This document shows positions 8,653-16,518 of a stretch of 32,813 nucleotides of DNA, one piece after another. Source of the stretch: Syntrophaceae bacterium UBA2280 (GTDB lineage Bacteria > Desulfobacterota > Syntrophia > Syntrophales > Smithellaceae); NCBI GenBank assembly GCA_002347685.1, contig DDWS01000022.1:1-32813 (forward strand), in the 5' to 3' direction. Every line of letters starts with the position of its first letter. Positions within the stretch are counted from its first letter, which is position 1. The notes under the pieces were generated by a model. That model saw nothing but the letters and a program-made list of their open reading frames with translations, did no database searches and had not been told where the DNA came from. A program made the position numbers and the translations under genes.

Positions 8653-9729
8653 ATGGCAATCAAGGTTATCGAGGCGTCACCGGGAAAAAAGAAGACCCGG
8701 CCTGCGGATGAGTCCAAACTGGGTTTCGGAAAACATTTTACCGACCATATGTTTACCATGAAATACAAGGAGTCGACCGGCTGGTATGATCCGCTGATCG
8801 AACCCTACGGGCCGTTGCAACTGGATCCGACCGCCATGTGTCTTCATTATGGGCAGGAAATCTTTGAAGGCTTGAAGGCATACCGGGGCCAAAATGATGA
8901 AATCTATCTTTTCCGTCCAATGGAAAACATCAAAAGGATGAATGCGTCCGCCGAAAGACTGTGCATGGCGCAGATTGATGAAGACGTTTTCCTGGAAGCC
9001 TTAATCAAATTCGTGCTTCTCGAAAAGGAATGGATTCCCAGACAGGCGGGGTCATCCCTGTATATCCGCCCGACGCTGATTGCCACGGAGGCCGCGCTAG
9101 GTGTGCACCCGTCGAGCGAATACCTCTTCTTTATTATCGCCGGACCGGTGGGCGCCTACTATGCAAACGGTTTTTCACCGACCAAAATTTATGTGTCGGA
9201 GGAATATGTCCGCGCGGCGCCCGGCGGCACAGGCCAGATCAAGGCGGCGGGAAATTATGCCGCAAGCCTTTACGCCAGCCGGATTGCCACCAATATGGGC
9301 TACACGCAGGTGTTGTGGCTCGACGCACGGGAAAAGAAATATGTGGAAGAAGTGGGCACCAGCAATATTTTTTTCCTGATCGGCGATGAATTGATCACTC
9401 CGCCTTTGGGGGGAACTATCCTGCCCGGCGTGACACGTAATTCCGTCATTGCCCTGGCGTCTCATCTGGGGCTGAAGGTGAACGAAAGGCCTCTAACCAT
9501 CGACGAAGTGATCGACGCAATCGAAAGAGGAACCCTTAAAGAATCCTTCGCGTCGGGAACGGCGGCGATTATCTCTCCGGTCGGACAGATTTACTACCGC
9601 GGAAAGGAATACATCATTAACGAAGGCAAAACCGGCGACCTGTCTGAAAAATTATACAATGAAATTCTTCAGATCCAGTATGGAATGAAGGAAGATCCCT
9701 TCGGCTGGCGGATGCGTATTCCTTTGTAA
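8653..9729 (+). CDS. ilvE: Branched-chain amino acid aminotransferase
   Basis: The 358-residue PLP enzyme of fold type IV catalyses the reversible transamination of Leu, Ile and Val with 2-oxoglutarate. The length and the N-terminal segment FGKHFTDHMF mark the longer BCAT subgroup, related to eukaryotic BCATs. GQEIFEGLKAYR lies at 67-78, and the PLP Lys is K197 in GTGQIKAAGNYA. Further matches are EEVGTSNIFF and GTLPGVTR-like GTILPGVTRNSV. AAAGAGG about 7 nt upstream supports the start. The gene is 57 nt downstream of comM. In an anaerobe it may work in biosynthesis or in amino-acid oxidation; the sequence cannot tell which. Confidence 0.95.
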   Translation: MAIKVIEASPGKKKTRPADESKLGFGKHFTDHMFTMKYKESTGWYDPLIEPYGPLQLDPTAMCLHYGQEIFEGLKAYRGQNDEIYLFRPMENIKRMNASAERLCMAQIDEDVFLEALIKFVLLEKEWIPRQAGSSLYIRPTLIATEAALGVHPSSEYLFFIIAGPVGAYYANGFSPTKIYVSEEYVRAAPGGTGQIKAAGNYAASLYASRIATNMGYTQVLWLDAREKKYVEEVGTSNIFFLIGDELITPPLGGTILPGVTRNSVIALASHLGLKVNERPLTIDEVIDAIERGTLKESFASGTAAIISPVGQIYYRGKEYIINEGKTGDLSEKLYNEILQIQYGMKEDPFGWRMRIPL

Positions 9730-9738
9730 TACTTGCGC

Positions 9739-9761
9739 AAGGGAAAAATCATTTTCCCCTT
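9739..9761 (+). terminator. Hairpin after ilvE
   Basis: AAGGGAAAA (9739-9747) and TTTTCCCCTT (9752-9761) can form an A/T-rich hairpin just after the ilvE stop. There is no clean U-tract after it, so termination would be weak or Rho-dependent. Confidence 0.35.
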
Positions 9762-9784
9762 GGATACGAGCACTTGAATTTGAA

Positions 9785-9828
9785 TTCCACACCACTGTGG
9801 AAATGCCTGTGAATAACCTTGTTGATAA
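9785..9828 (+). repeat. Phased DnaA-box-like 9-mers
   Basis: Three 9-mers close to TGTGGATAA (complement of the DnaA box TTATCCACA) start at 9796, 9808 and 9820, exactly 12 bp apart: TGTGGAAAT, TGTGAATAA and TGTTGATAA. The second and third each have one mismatch, the first has two. The first is also half of an inverted repeat TTCCACA-ccac-TGTGGAA (9785-9802). An AT-rich stretch follows. Confidence 0.45.
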
Positions 9829-10001
9829 GTGGCGTAAGTCCGCAATTGTTACGATTTTACATCAATTCGCCCAAGGATTAAGCAATGACAATCGTAAATA
9901 ATATCAATGGTTTATAAAAATGTGCTGCTGCCATGACCCCTTATGACCAACAGCGATCCCATACTATGCACTTCCTTGAAAATAGCATGCCATAAACGAG
10001 A
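9829..10001. other. AT-rich leader of lolA with a distant inverted repeat
   Basis: The stretch carries TTACGATT (9849-9856) and its exact complement AATCGTAA (9900-9907), 43 bp apart. No standard promoter pair is evident. The lolA promoter probably lies here. Confidence 0.35.
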
Positions 10002-10736
10002 ATGTTGGAAATAAATTCAATGAAAAAGTTGATAAAAAAAATCAGCAGAAAAAACAGTTTTTTGAAGCGGATGACCCGGGCGGGATACGCCGCTGCAGCC
10101 GCCATGATCTTCATGTTCCCGCCGGTTCTGTACGCGTCTTTGCTGCCGCCTGTTGAGGATGTTGTTTCGCAACTGCAGGGAATGTATGAGAACACGCAGG
10201 ACTTCACCGCCAATTTTACTCAGGAAACCACGGTAACATCGGTTCGGAAAACAGATGTGGAGCAAGGGGTGGTTTATTATAAAAATCCCCGTCAAATGCT
10301 CTGGGACTACACCCGGCCGAAAGCCAAAAAGCTGATTATTAACGCGAAAAGCGCCTGGCTGTACCTGCCGGATGAAAAGGTGGCCTACACGCAGGAAGCC
10401 GACCAGCTTTTTCAATCCGCGGCACTCATCAAGTTTTTATCCGGCCTGGGTCAATTGGTCGATGATTTTAAAATTACATACGCGAGTCCGGAAGCACAAG
10501 ACCCGCAGGGAAATTATCTGCTGATGCTGTACCCCAAAGAGAAGGGCGCATCCTATCAGTACTTACGGATGACGCTGGATAAAGACCGGTATCACATACT
10601 TCAGGTCAGCTTTGATGATGTTTTGGGAAATAACACCGTATTGAAATTCAGCCGGATCCGCCTCAATACAAAATTGAGCTCAAAAATATTCCAGTTCCAG
10701 CCGCCCGCGGACGTCAGCGTATTTAAAATGCCCTAG
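10002..10736 (+). CDS. lolA: LolA-family outer-membrane lipoprotein carrier
   Basis: The 244-residue protein has a basic N-terminus and a hydrophobic stretch (AGYAAAAAMIFMFPPVLYAS) that looks like a cleavable signal peptide, so it should be periplasmic. The mature part follows the LolA pattern: LQGMYENTQDFTANFTQET, the strand pair GVVYYKNPRQMLWDYTRP, and later WLYLPDEKVAYTQ. LolA accepts lipoproteins from LolCDE and delivers them to LolB or directly to the outer membrane. Its presence implies a diderm cell. An internal ATG at 10020 is an alternative start with a similar, weak ribosome-binding site; the first six residues are therefore uncertain. The gene is convergent with the M17-like gene. 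Confidence 0.85.
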   Translation: MLEINSMKKLIKKISRKNSFLKRMTRAGYAAAAAMIFMFPPVLYASLLPPVEDVVSQLQGMYENTQDFTANFTQETTVTSVRKTDVEQGVVYYKNPRQMLWDYTRPKAKKLIINAKSAWLYLPDEKVAYTQEADQLFQSAALIKFLSGLGQLVDDFKITYASPEAQDPQGNYLLMLYPKEKGASYQYLRMTLDKDRYHILQVSFDDVLGNNTVLKFSRIRLNTKLSSKIFQFQPPADVSVFKMP

Positions 10737-10754
10737 CCGTTCTGATGATTTCGC

Positions 10755-10786
10755 CTGGCATCCCCCTTGTGGGATCACCAGCTTTT
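10755..10786 (+). terminator. Terminator-like hairpin between lolA and the M17-like gene
   Basis: CTGG and ATCCC (10755-10764) pair with GGGAT and CCAG (10771-10781) around a 6-nt loop, followed by CTTTTA. It serves lolA and overlaps the last codons of the convergent gene. Confidence 0.4.
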
Positions 10787-11356
10787 ATCGGCCAAACGTT
10801 CCGCTGCAGCGCTGAAATCGACGGACCCGAGATGCCGCACATGATTGTGGAACTGCTGGATACCCTGCGCGACCCCCTTTAAAAAGGGCTCTGATGTGAC
10901 CACACAGGCGTTCATGGAAGCAAGTTTCTGGATGTCCGTGGACATGTAATCAAAAATGCCGGTAATCATGGCCTCAACAATACCGGCGGTGGCCAGTTCC
11001 GTGCGCCCCGCACCGGGAAGATCAAAGGAGAACTCGCCCAGTCTCATTTTGTCAACAGCCATTGCAACGTCATAAGCCGCCGTATAAATTCTGTCATACG
11101 TGATTTGAGCGACAGGACCCATCCCGAATAAAAAAAGGATTTCTGCGCCAACTCTTCCGGGATGAGGAATCAGAACCTTTTCCCTGAAGCTTCCGAGAAT
11201 TTTCTGGCTTCTGATTTCACGGCCAATCAAGCCGTTTAACCGCCAGTCGATCATACCACACAGCCCCCGCGGCGGTTTTTCATCACTGAAAATCCCCAGA
11301 ACCAGGCATCTGTGCGCGGCAAGATCGGGAGGGTCAATGGTCAGGTTTAGCTGCAT
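10775..11356 (-). CDS. Stand-alone M17 leucyl-aminopeptidase N-domain protein
   Basis: The 193-residue protein resembles the N-terminal, macro-like domain of M17 leucyl aminopeptidases (LVLGIFSDEKPPRGLCGMID, ILFLFGMGP, then an Ala-rich helical segment). The metal-binding catalytic domain of that family (NTDAEGR motif) is absent: the frame stops within its own domain and lolA follows on the other strand 38 nt away, so this is not a simple truncation in this window. The start overlaps the nusB end by 23 nt, which suggests translational coupling. It probably binds a nucleotide or acts as a scaffold rather than a peptidase; the function is unknown. Confidence 0.65.
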   Translation of the reverse strand: MQLNLTIDPPDLAAHRCLVLGIFSDEKPPRGLCGMIDWRLNGLIGREIRSQKILGSFREKVLIPHPGRVGAEILFLFGMGPVAQITYDRIYTAAYDVAMAVDKMRLGEFSFDLPGAGRTELATAGIVEAMITGIFDYMSTDIQKLASMNACVVTSEPFLKGVAQGIQQFHNHVRHLGSVDFSAAAERLADKSW

Positions 11357-11765
11357 GGTCTTTTTGTATTTTCATATACAGGGCATCGAGGATGCCGTTG
11401 ATAAAAGAACCGGAATTTTCAGATCCGAAAATTTTTCCCAGATCCACCGCCTCGTTGATCGTAACCTTGGACGGGATATCCTCGCAGTAAAGAAATTCAA
11501 ACACGGCCATGCGCAGGATACTGATGTCCACCTTGGACATTCTGCCAAGCGACCAGTTGTCCGAAGACTCCCCGATCAAGGAATCGAGCTCCTCGAGGTT
11601 TCGCCATACGCCTTCCACCACCATCGCGGAAAATTCCTTGGCCGATTTGGGGGCGATAAAGTTCCCCCAAAAAAGCTCAAGCGCTTTTTCCACGTCAAGA
11701 TCGACAAAATTCAAACTGTAAAGAACCTGTAAGGCGACTTCACGCGCCTTCCTCCTGCCGTGCAT
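11334..11765 (-). CDS. nusB: Transcription antitermination factor NusB
   Basis: The 143-residue, all-helical protein pairs with NusE (S10) on boxA RNA during rRNA antitermination. Family features are the N-terminal RRKAREVALQVLYSLNF, the central RMSKVDISILRMAVFEFL and the C-terminal SKVTINEAVDLGKIFGSENS followed by FINGILDAL. The frame is open upstream to 11918, but that would overlap ribH and add 51 non-conserved residues. The ATG at 11765, with GGGGATAAG before it, gives the family length. The neighbours ribH-nusB are a common pair. Confidence 0.95.
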   Translation of the reverse strand: MHGRRKAREVALQVLYSLNFVDLDVEKALELFWGNFIAPKSAKEFSAMVVEGVWRNLEELDSLIGESSDNWSLGRMSKVDISILRMAVFEFLYCEDIPSKVTINEAVDLGKIFGSENSGSFINGILDALYMKIQKDHAAKPDH

Positions 11766-11823
11766 CTTATCCCCAAATGAAAAAAGGGCAGCCCATAACA
11801 TCGGCGCCCTGCTCTGAGCGCAA

Positions 11824-12294
11824 TTAAGCGCCAATTTTCTTATATAAATCAACCATTTCAATAGCCGCCATGGCTGCATCCGCACCTTTGTTCCCTGACT
11901 TTGTGCCGGCCCGTTCAATGGCCTGCTCGATGGTATCCGTGGTCAACACCCCGAAGACCACCGGAATGTCCGCGTCCAGACCAACATTGGCAATGCCTTT
12001 GGAGACCTCCGCGCTGACATATTCGAAATGCGGGGTGGCGCCGCGGATCACCGCGCCCAGGCAGATCACGGCGTCAAACCGTGCGCTTTTCGCCAGTTTT
12101 TTTGCGGCGTGAGGGAGCTCGAAAGCACCGGGCACTTTGTAGACAATGATATCCTTTTCGTCCGCGCCTGCGCGAATCAGCGTATCGATCGCACCTTCAA
12201 TTAACCGGCCGCTGATAAAGTCATTAAAACGGCTCGCGGCTATCGCGAACTTCATTCCCTTGGCAACAATTTTTCCTTCAATGATTTTCGGCAT
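11824..12294 (-). CDS. ribH: 6,7-dimethyl-8-ribityllumazine synthase
   Basis: The 156-residue enzyme condenses 5-amino-6-ribitylamino-uracil with 3,4-dihydroxybutanone 4-phosphate, the penultimate riboflavin step; it assembles into 60-mers or pentamers. Clear motifs are IAASRFNDFISGRLIEGA, KVPGAFELPHAAKKLA, CLGAVIRGATPHFEYV (with the catalytic His region) and FGVLTTDTIEQAIERAG followed by NKGADAA. It lies 59 nt after ribBA in the same direction, as part of a ribE-ribBA-ribH run. Confidence 0.97.
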   Translation of the reverse strand: MPKIIEGKIVAKGMKFAIAASRFNDFISGRLIEGAIDTLIRAGADEKDIIVYKVPGAFELPHAAKKLAKSARFDAVICLGAVIRGATPHFEYVSAEVSKGIANVGLDADIPVVFGVLTTDTIEQAIERAGTKSGNKGADAAMAAIEMVDLYKKIGA

Positions 12295-12353
12295 GATTTC
12301 AGCACCATCCTTCTATTGTGTTATGAATCCGGGCCCTGTTAGCGCCTCCGGTT

Positions 12354-13556
12354 TTAAAGTTCCAGAATGTGGCCCATCTTGCTTTTTTTGGTGGACATGT
12401 ATCGAATGTTTTTCTCGTTGGGTGGAATTTCGATCTGCACACGCTGGGTAACCTCAATGCCGTAACCTTCCAGGCCAACGATCTTTTTGGGATTGTTGGT
12501 CAACAGCCGCATTTTGTGCACGCCCAGATCCGCCAGAATCTGAGCACCGATACCATAATCCCGCAGGTCCGCCTTAAAGCCCAAAGCGATGTTGGCCTCA
12601 ACGGTATCGTGCCCGTTTTCCTGCAACGCATAGGCCTTGATCTTGTTGACCAGGCCGATGCCGCGGCCTTCCTGCCGCATGTAAACGATGACGCCTTTGC
12701 CTTCCTTGCCGATCATTTCCATGGCACGGTGGAGCTGATCGCCGCAGTCACAGCGGGCCGACGCGAAAATATCGCCGGTGAGACATTCGGAATGAACACG
12801 GACCAGCACTTCGTCTTCTTTTTGAATATCGCCCTTCACCAGCGCGATATGCTGCATGTCATCTACGTCATTTTCATAAATAACAATCTGAAAGTCGCCG
12901 CCGAAAGAAGACGGCAGGCAGGATTGGGCCACCCTTCGGATCAGCGATTCGTTCTGCATCCGGTAATCAATGAGATCGGCGATGGTCACAATTTTCAAAT
13001 GGTGTTCACGCGCGAATATATCCAGGTCCGGCATCCGTGCCATCGTACCGTCGTCTTTCATGATCTCGCAGATCACACCGGCCGGCGTCAGCCCGGAAAG
13101 ACGGCACAGATCGACGGAACCTTCCGTTTGACCTGTACGTACCAGTACGCCGCCTTTGCGGGCGAGAATCGGGAATACATGCCCGGGACTCACAATATCA
13201 TCCGCCTTGGCTTCGGTGTTAATCGCCGCTTGGATGGTGGTGGCGCGGTCCGCCGCGGAGATGCCGGTGGTCACGCCGTGGCGTGCCTCGATGGAAACGG
13301 TAAATGCAGTGCCGAAACGCGCCTGATTGTCCTTCACCATTAAGTGAAGATTCAGCCGGCTGGCAATTTCTTCGTTGATCGTCAGGCAAATCAAGCCTCG
13401 GCCCAGACGCGCCATAAAATTGATGGCCTCCGGCGTGACAAACTGCGCCGCCATGCATAGATCGCCTTCGTTTTCCCTGTCTTCATCATCAACGAGAATC
13501 ACCATCTTCCCGTTGCGGATATCTTCAATTGCTTCTGAAATTTTACTGATGCCCAT
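12354..13556 (-). CDS. ribBA: Bifunctional DHBP synthase / GTP cyclohydrolase II
   Basis: The 400-residue fusion starts both branches of riboflavin synthesis. The N-terminal half is 3,4-dihydroxy-2-butanone 4-phosphate synthase: VDDEDRENEGDL near residue 22, RHGVTTGISAADRATTI, and DIVSPGHVFPI. The C-terminal half, from about 205, is GTP cyclohydrolase II with the zinc motif CLTGDIFASARCDCG, then RQEGRGIGLVNKIKAY and LGVHKMRLLTNNPKK. Both sets of active-site residues look intact. It lies 13 nt downstream of ribE. Confidence 0.97.
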   Translation of the reverse strand: MGISKISEAIEDIRNGKMVILVDDEDRENEGDLCMAAQFVTPEAINFMARLGRGLICLTINEEIASRLNLHLMVKDNQARFGTAFTVSIEARHGVTTGISAADRATTIQAAINTEAKADDIVSPGHVFPILARKGGVLVRTGQTEGSVDLCRLSGLTPAGVICEIMKDDGTMARMPDLDIFAREHHLKIVTIADLIDYRMQNESLIRRVAQSCLPSSFGGDFQIVIYENDVDDMQHIALVKGDIQKEDEVLVRVHSECLTGDIFASARCDCGDQLHRAMEMIGKEGKGVIVYMRQEGRGIGLVNKIKAYALQENGHDTVEANIALGFKADLRDYGIGAQILADLGVHKMRLLTNNPKKIVGLEGYGIEVTQRVQIEIPPNEKNIRYMSTKKSKMGHILEL

Positions 13557-13569
13557 TTTTCATTCCCTC

Positions 13570-14205
13570 TTATTTGATAAAACCGTGTTCGGTAAGAAAG
13601 TTCTTATCGATTCCCCGCGGGGATTGCAATAGCTTTTCTACATACTTGCCCAGAATATCCGTTTCAATATTCACCCGGTCCGCTTCCTTTTTCCCGATCA
13701 GGATGGTATTGTCGGCGGTGTGCGGTATGATATTAACATAAAACCGGCCTTTTTCAAGCTTGTTCACCGTCAGACTGATACCGTCAATGGCCACCGACCC
13801 TTTTTCCACGATATAGCGAAATAGCGGCTCCTCGACCCCAATGGCGAAGATGATCGATCCGGATTTATGAGTTTTACCAAGAATGCGGCCGACACCATCG
13901 ACATGCCCCAAAACGAAGTGCCCACCCAGAAAACCGCCGATGCGCAGGGATTTTTCCAAATTGACCGGATGCCCGGCTTTCAGGTCCCTGAGCGTCGTCT
14001 TGCTCAAGGATTCAGCCGATACATCGGCAGTGAATGTTCTGGCCGTTTTAGAGGTCACCGTCAGGCACGCCCCGTTGACCGCGATGCTGTCGCCCGGAGA
14101 CACTTCGTTCAAGTCCATCGCGGCGTCAATTTCCAAAACCGCGTCCGAACCCTTCGTGGTCAGGCGGATAACTTTCCCCACCCCTTCAATAATACCGGTA
14201 AACAT
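13570..14205 (-). CDS. ribE: Riboflavin synthase alpha subunit
   Basis: The 211-residue enzyme dismutates two lumazines to riboflavin. It starts with the hallmark MFTGIIEGVGKV and has two lumazine-binding repeats: the first with SIAVNGACLTV and LGGHFVLGHVDGVG, the second with SVAIDGISLTVN and FYVNIIPHTADNT. The start follows the nrdR stop by 2 nt. In many bacteria ribD sits between nrdR and ribE; it is absent here. Confidence 0.97.
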   Translation of the reverse strand: MFTGIIEGVGKVIRLTTKGSDAVLEIDAAMDLNEVSPGDSIAVNGACLTVTSKTARTFTADVSAESLSKTTLRDLKAGHPVNLEKSLRIGGFLGGHFVLGHVDGVGRILGKTHKSGSIIFAIGVEEPLFRYIVEKGSVAIDGISLTVNKLEKGRFYVNIIPHTADNTILIGKKEADRVNIETDILGKYVEKLLQSPRGIDKNFLTEHGFIK

Positions 14206-14207
14206 GA

Positions 14208-14675
14208 TTATTTTTTTTCCTTGCTTAACAGATCTTTCAATTCGGACATGAATTCGCCGACATCCCTAAACTGGCGGTAGACTGAAGCAAACCGCACATA
14301 GGCCACACCGTCGAGCGCTTTGAGCTCCGCCATCACCTTTTCGCCGATCACGGATGAAGGAATTTCACCACCCTGAAATTCCTGGTACTGGCAGGCGGAC
14401 TCCACATTTTCGACGATCACTTCCATATCTTCCATACTGATGGGGCGCTTTTCACAGGCGGTCATAACCCCGTTACGGATTTTGACCCGGTCAAACGGTT
14501 CACGCCGTCCGTCTTTTTTCACGACCATCGGCAGAATGTCTTCCACATACTCATACGTGGTAAAACGCTTCGCGCACCCCAGACACTCACGACGGCGTCG
14601 GATGGCTTTGCCGTCCTTGCTGATTCGCGAGTCAATGACTTTATTTTCCGCGTTCCCGCAAAAAGGACATTTCAT
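14208..14675 (-). CDS. nrdR: Transcriptional repressor NrdR
   Basis: The 155-residue regulator senses ATP/dATP and represses ribonucleotide reductase genes at paired NrdR boxes. The N-terminal zinc ribbon shows MKCPFCGNAENKVIDSR and RRECLGCAKRFTTYEYVE; the ATP-cone follows (VVKKDGRREPFDRVKIRNGV). The length is typical. It sits between the dCMP deaminase gene and ribE, all spaced 2-21 nt apart, so nucleotide and flavin genes share one transcript. No nrd gene is in the window. Confidence 0.97.
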   Translation of the reverse strand: MKCPFCGNAENKVIDSRISKDGKAIRRRRECLGCAKRFTTYEYVEDILPMVVKKDGRREPFDRVKIRNGVMTACEKRPISMEDMEVIVENVESACQYQEFQGGEIPSSVIGEKVMAELKALDGVAYVRFASVYRQFRDVGEFMSELKDLLSKEKK

Positions 14676-14696
14676 GATTGCGTGTGCCCGATCTTT

Positions 14697-15191
14697 CTAT
14701 AATTTTTCCTTTTGTTCAACGCTGATCCCCGCTTCACTTAACATATCCGCCGCCAGTTTGTCACTGTAACCGTCCTGGATAACAATGCGCGTAATACCGG
14801 CATTGATGATCATCTTGGCACAGATGACGCAGGGATGATTGGTGCAGTAAAGCGTGGAATCCTTCGTGCTCACACCGTGCACGGCGGCCTGAATAATCGC
14901 GTTTTGCTCCGCGTGCAGGCCACGGCACAATTCGTGACGCTCGCCTGACGGAACGCAAAGCAAATCGCGCAGACAGCCGATTTCCAGGCAATGCTGCAAT
15001 TTGGACGGGGCCCCGTTATAGCCGGTAGAAAGGATTCTGCGGTCCCGCACCAGCCCCGCCCCTACCGCCCGGCGAAGACAGGTGCTGCGCCTGGAAATCA
15101 GTTCAACAATATCCAGAAAATACGTGTCCCAATCGGGACGGGAATGGACTTTCTTTGAAAGCATCTGGGACGTCGCGTCTTTTTCCGCCAT
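14697..15191 (-). CDS. dCMP deaminase family protein
   Basis: The 164-residue zinc deaminase of the ComE/dCMP deaminase type makes dUMP from dCMP. Active-site residues are HAE at 93-95 and PCVIC at 120-124; ILSTGYNGAPS is the family's substrate loop. The frame is open to 15332, inside glyA, but the ATG at 15191 has GGAAGGCGG upstream and gives the family length. The gene lies directly between glyA and nrdR, consistent with thymidylate supply: dUMP plus methylene-THF from GlyA. It is not RibD: there is no reductase domain. Confidence 0.92.
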   Translation of the reverse strand: MAEKDATSQMLSKKVHSRPDWDTYFLDIVELISRRSTCLRRAVGAGLVRDRRILSTGYNGAPSKLQHCLEIGCLRDLLCVPSGERHELCRGLHAEQNAIIQAAVHGVSTKDSTLYCTNHPCVICAKMIINAGITRIVIQDGYSDKLAADMLSEAGISVEQKEKL

Positions 15192-15243
15192 TTGTTCCGC
15201 CTTCCGATGAACCGCCTGGCGCATCTGCCTGCCCGCAGTCCGA

Positions 15244-16494
15244 TTATTGCCTGGTTCGTTGCGGATAGAGCGGGAAACGGGCGCAAAGCGTCTTAACCTT
15301 TTCAGCCACGGCTTTGATTTTCGGTTCATCATTGATGTGGTTGATCACCTCGGCAATCAGTGAAGCAATCAGACGCATGTCATCTTCCTTCATGCCGCGG
15401 GTGGTAAGCGCCGGTGTGCCGATACGGATGCCGCTTGTGACCATCGGCCCCTGCGTATCAAAGGGAATCCCGTTTTTATTAACGGTAATCGCCGCGCGGT
15501 CGAGGGCCTCCTGTGCGTCTTTTCCCGTCACACCCTTAGAGGTCAAATCCACCAGCATCAGGTGATTGTCCGTACCCCCCGAAACCAGCCGGAACCCCTG
15601 GCTGATTAACTGGTCCGCCATCGCCTGCGCGTTTTTGAGAATCTGTGCCTGATATTCCCTGAACTCCGGCATTAACGCCTCCTTGAATGCAACGGCCTTG
15701 GCGGCAATAACATGCATCAGCGGTCCACCCTGCATACCCGGAAAAACGCGACTGTTAAGGATTTTAATGTAGGGCTCCTGGCACATGATGAGTCCGCCAC
15801 GCGGTCCTCGTAGCGTCTTGTGCGTAGTGCTGGTAACATATTCACAAACGCCGACCGGCGAAGGATGCAGCCCCACAGCGACAAGCCCCGCGATATGCGC
15901 GATGTCGGCCATAATCACTGCGCCGACTTCATCGGCTGCAGCGCGGAATTTGTTGAAGTCTATCGTCCGCGGGTAAGCGCTTGCACCAACCACAATCATC
16001 TTGGGTTTATGTTCACGGGCCAGTTGAGCCATTTCATCATAATCGATGGTCTCGGTATCGCGGCTGACACCATAGGGAACAATCTTGTAGAGCTTACCGG
16101 AAAAATTCACAGGCGAGCCATGCGTAAGATGACCGCCGTGAGAGAGGTTCATACCCAGAATGGTATCACCGGGTGAGCAGGCCGCAAAATATACGGCCAT
16201 ATTGGCTTGCGAACCCGAATGGGGCTGAACATTGACTTCGTCGGCTCCAAAGAGCTTTTTACAGCGTTCAATCGCGAGGGTTTCGACAATATCGACATAT
16301 TCGCATCCGCCGTAATAGCGGCGGCCCGGATAACCCTCGGCGTATTTGTTGGTCATCACAGAGCCCTGGGCTTCCAAAACGGCTTCGCTGACAAAGTTTT
16401 CCGACGCGATAAGCTCGAGATTTCCTGACTGACGATTTGTTTCCAGTTCTATCGCGCGGGCGACTTCCAAATCAACATTATCTAAAACAGACAT
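15244..16494 (-). CDS. glyA: Serine hydroxymethyltransferase
   Basis: The 416-residue PLP enzyme interconverts serine and glycine with tetrahydrofolate. The PLP Lys is K226 in TSTTHKTLRGPRGG. Other matches are ELIASENFVS, TNKYAEGYPGRRYYGGCE, QPHSGSQANMAVYFA and ADIAHIAGLVA. It follows fabF by 24 nt. GlyA feeds one-carbon units to purine and thymidylate synthesis and connects with the adjacent dCMP deaminase gene. Confidence 0.97.
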   Translation of the reverse strand: MSVLDNVDLEVARAIELETNRQSGNLELIASENFVSEAVLEAQGSVMTNKYAEGYPGRRYYGGCEYVDIVETLAIERCKKLFGADEVNVQPHSGSQANMAVYFAACSPGDTILGMNLSHGGHLTHGSPVNFSGKLYKIVPYGVSRDTETIDYDEMAQLAREHKPKMIVVGASAYPRTIDFNKFRAAADEVGAVIMADIAHIAGLVAVGLHPSPVGVCEYVTSTTHKTLRGPRGGLIMCQEPYIKILNSRVFPGMQGGPLMHVIAAKAVAFKEALMPEFREYQAQILKNAQAMADQLISQGFRLVSGGTDNHLMLVDLTSKGVTGKDAQEALDRAAITVNKNGIPFDTQGPMVTSGIRIGTPALTTRGMKEDDMRLIASLIAEVINHINDEPKIKAVAEKVKTLCARFPLYPQRTRQ

Positions 16495-16518
16495 GAAAAA
16501 TGATTCCTCCCAGAGACA

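Noticed and set aside
13557..14780. FMN riboswitch before the rib genes
   Set aside because: The genes are packed with 2-21 nt gaps and no FMN-aptamer consensus is seen.
14697..15191. The deaminase as a RibD fragment
   Set aside because: Its HAE/PCVIC arrangement and the GYNGAPS loop fit dCMP deaminases, and there is no RibD reductase domain.
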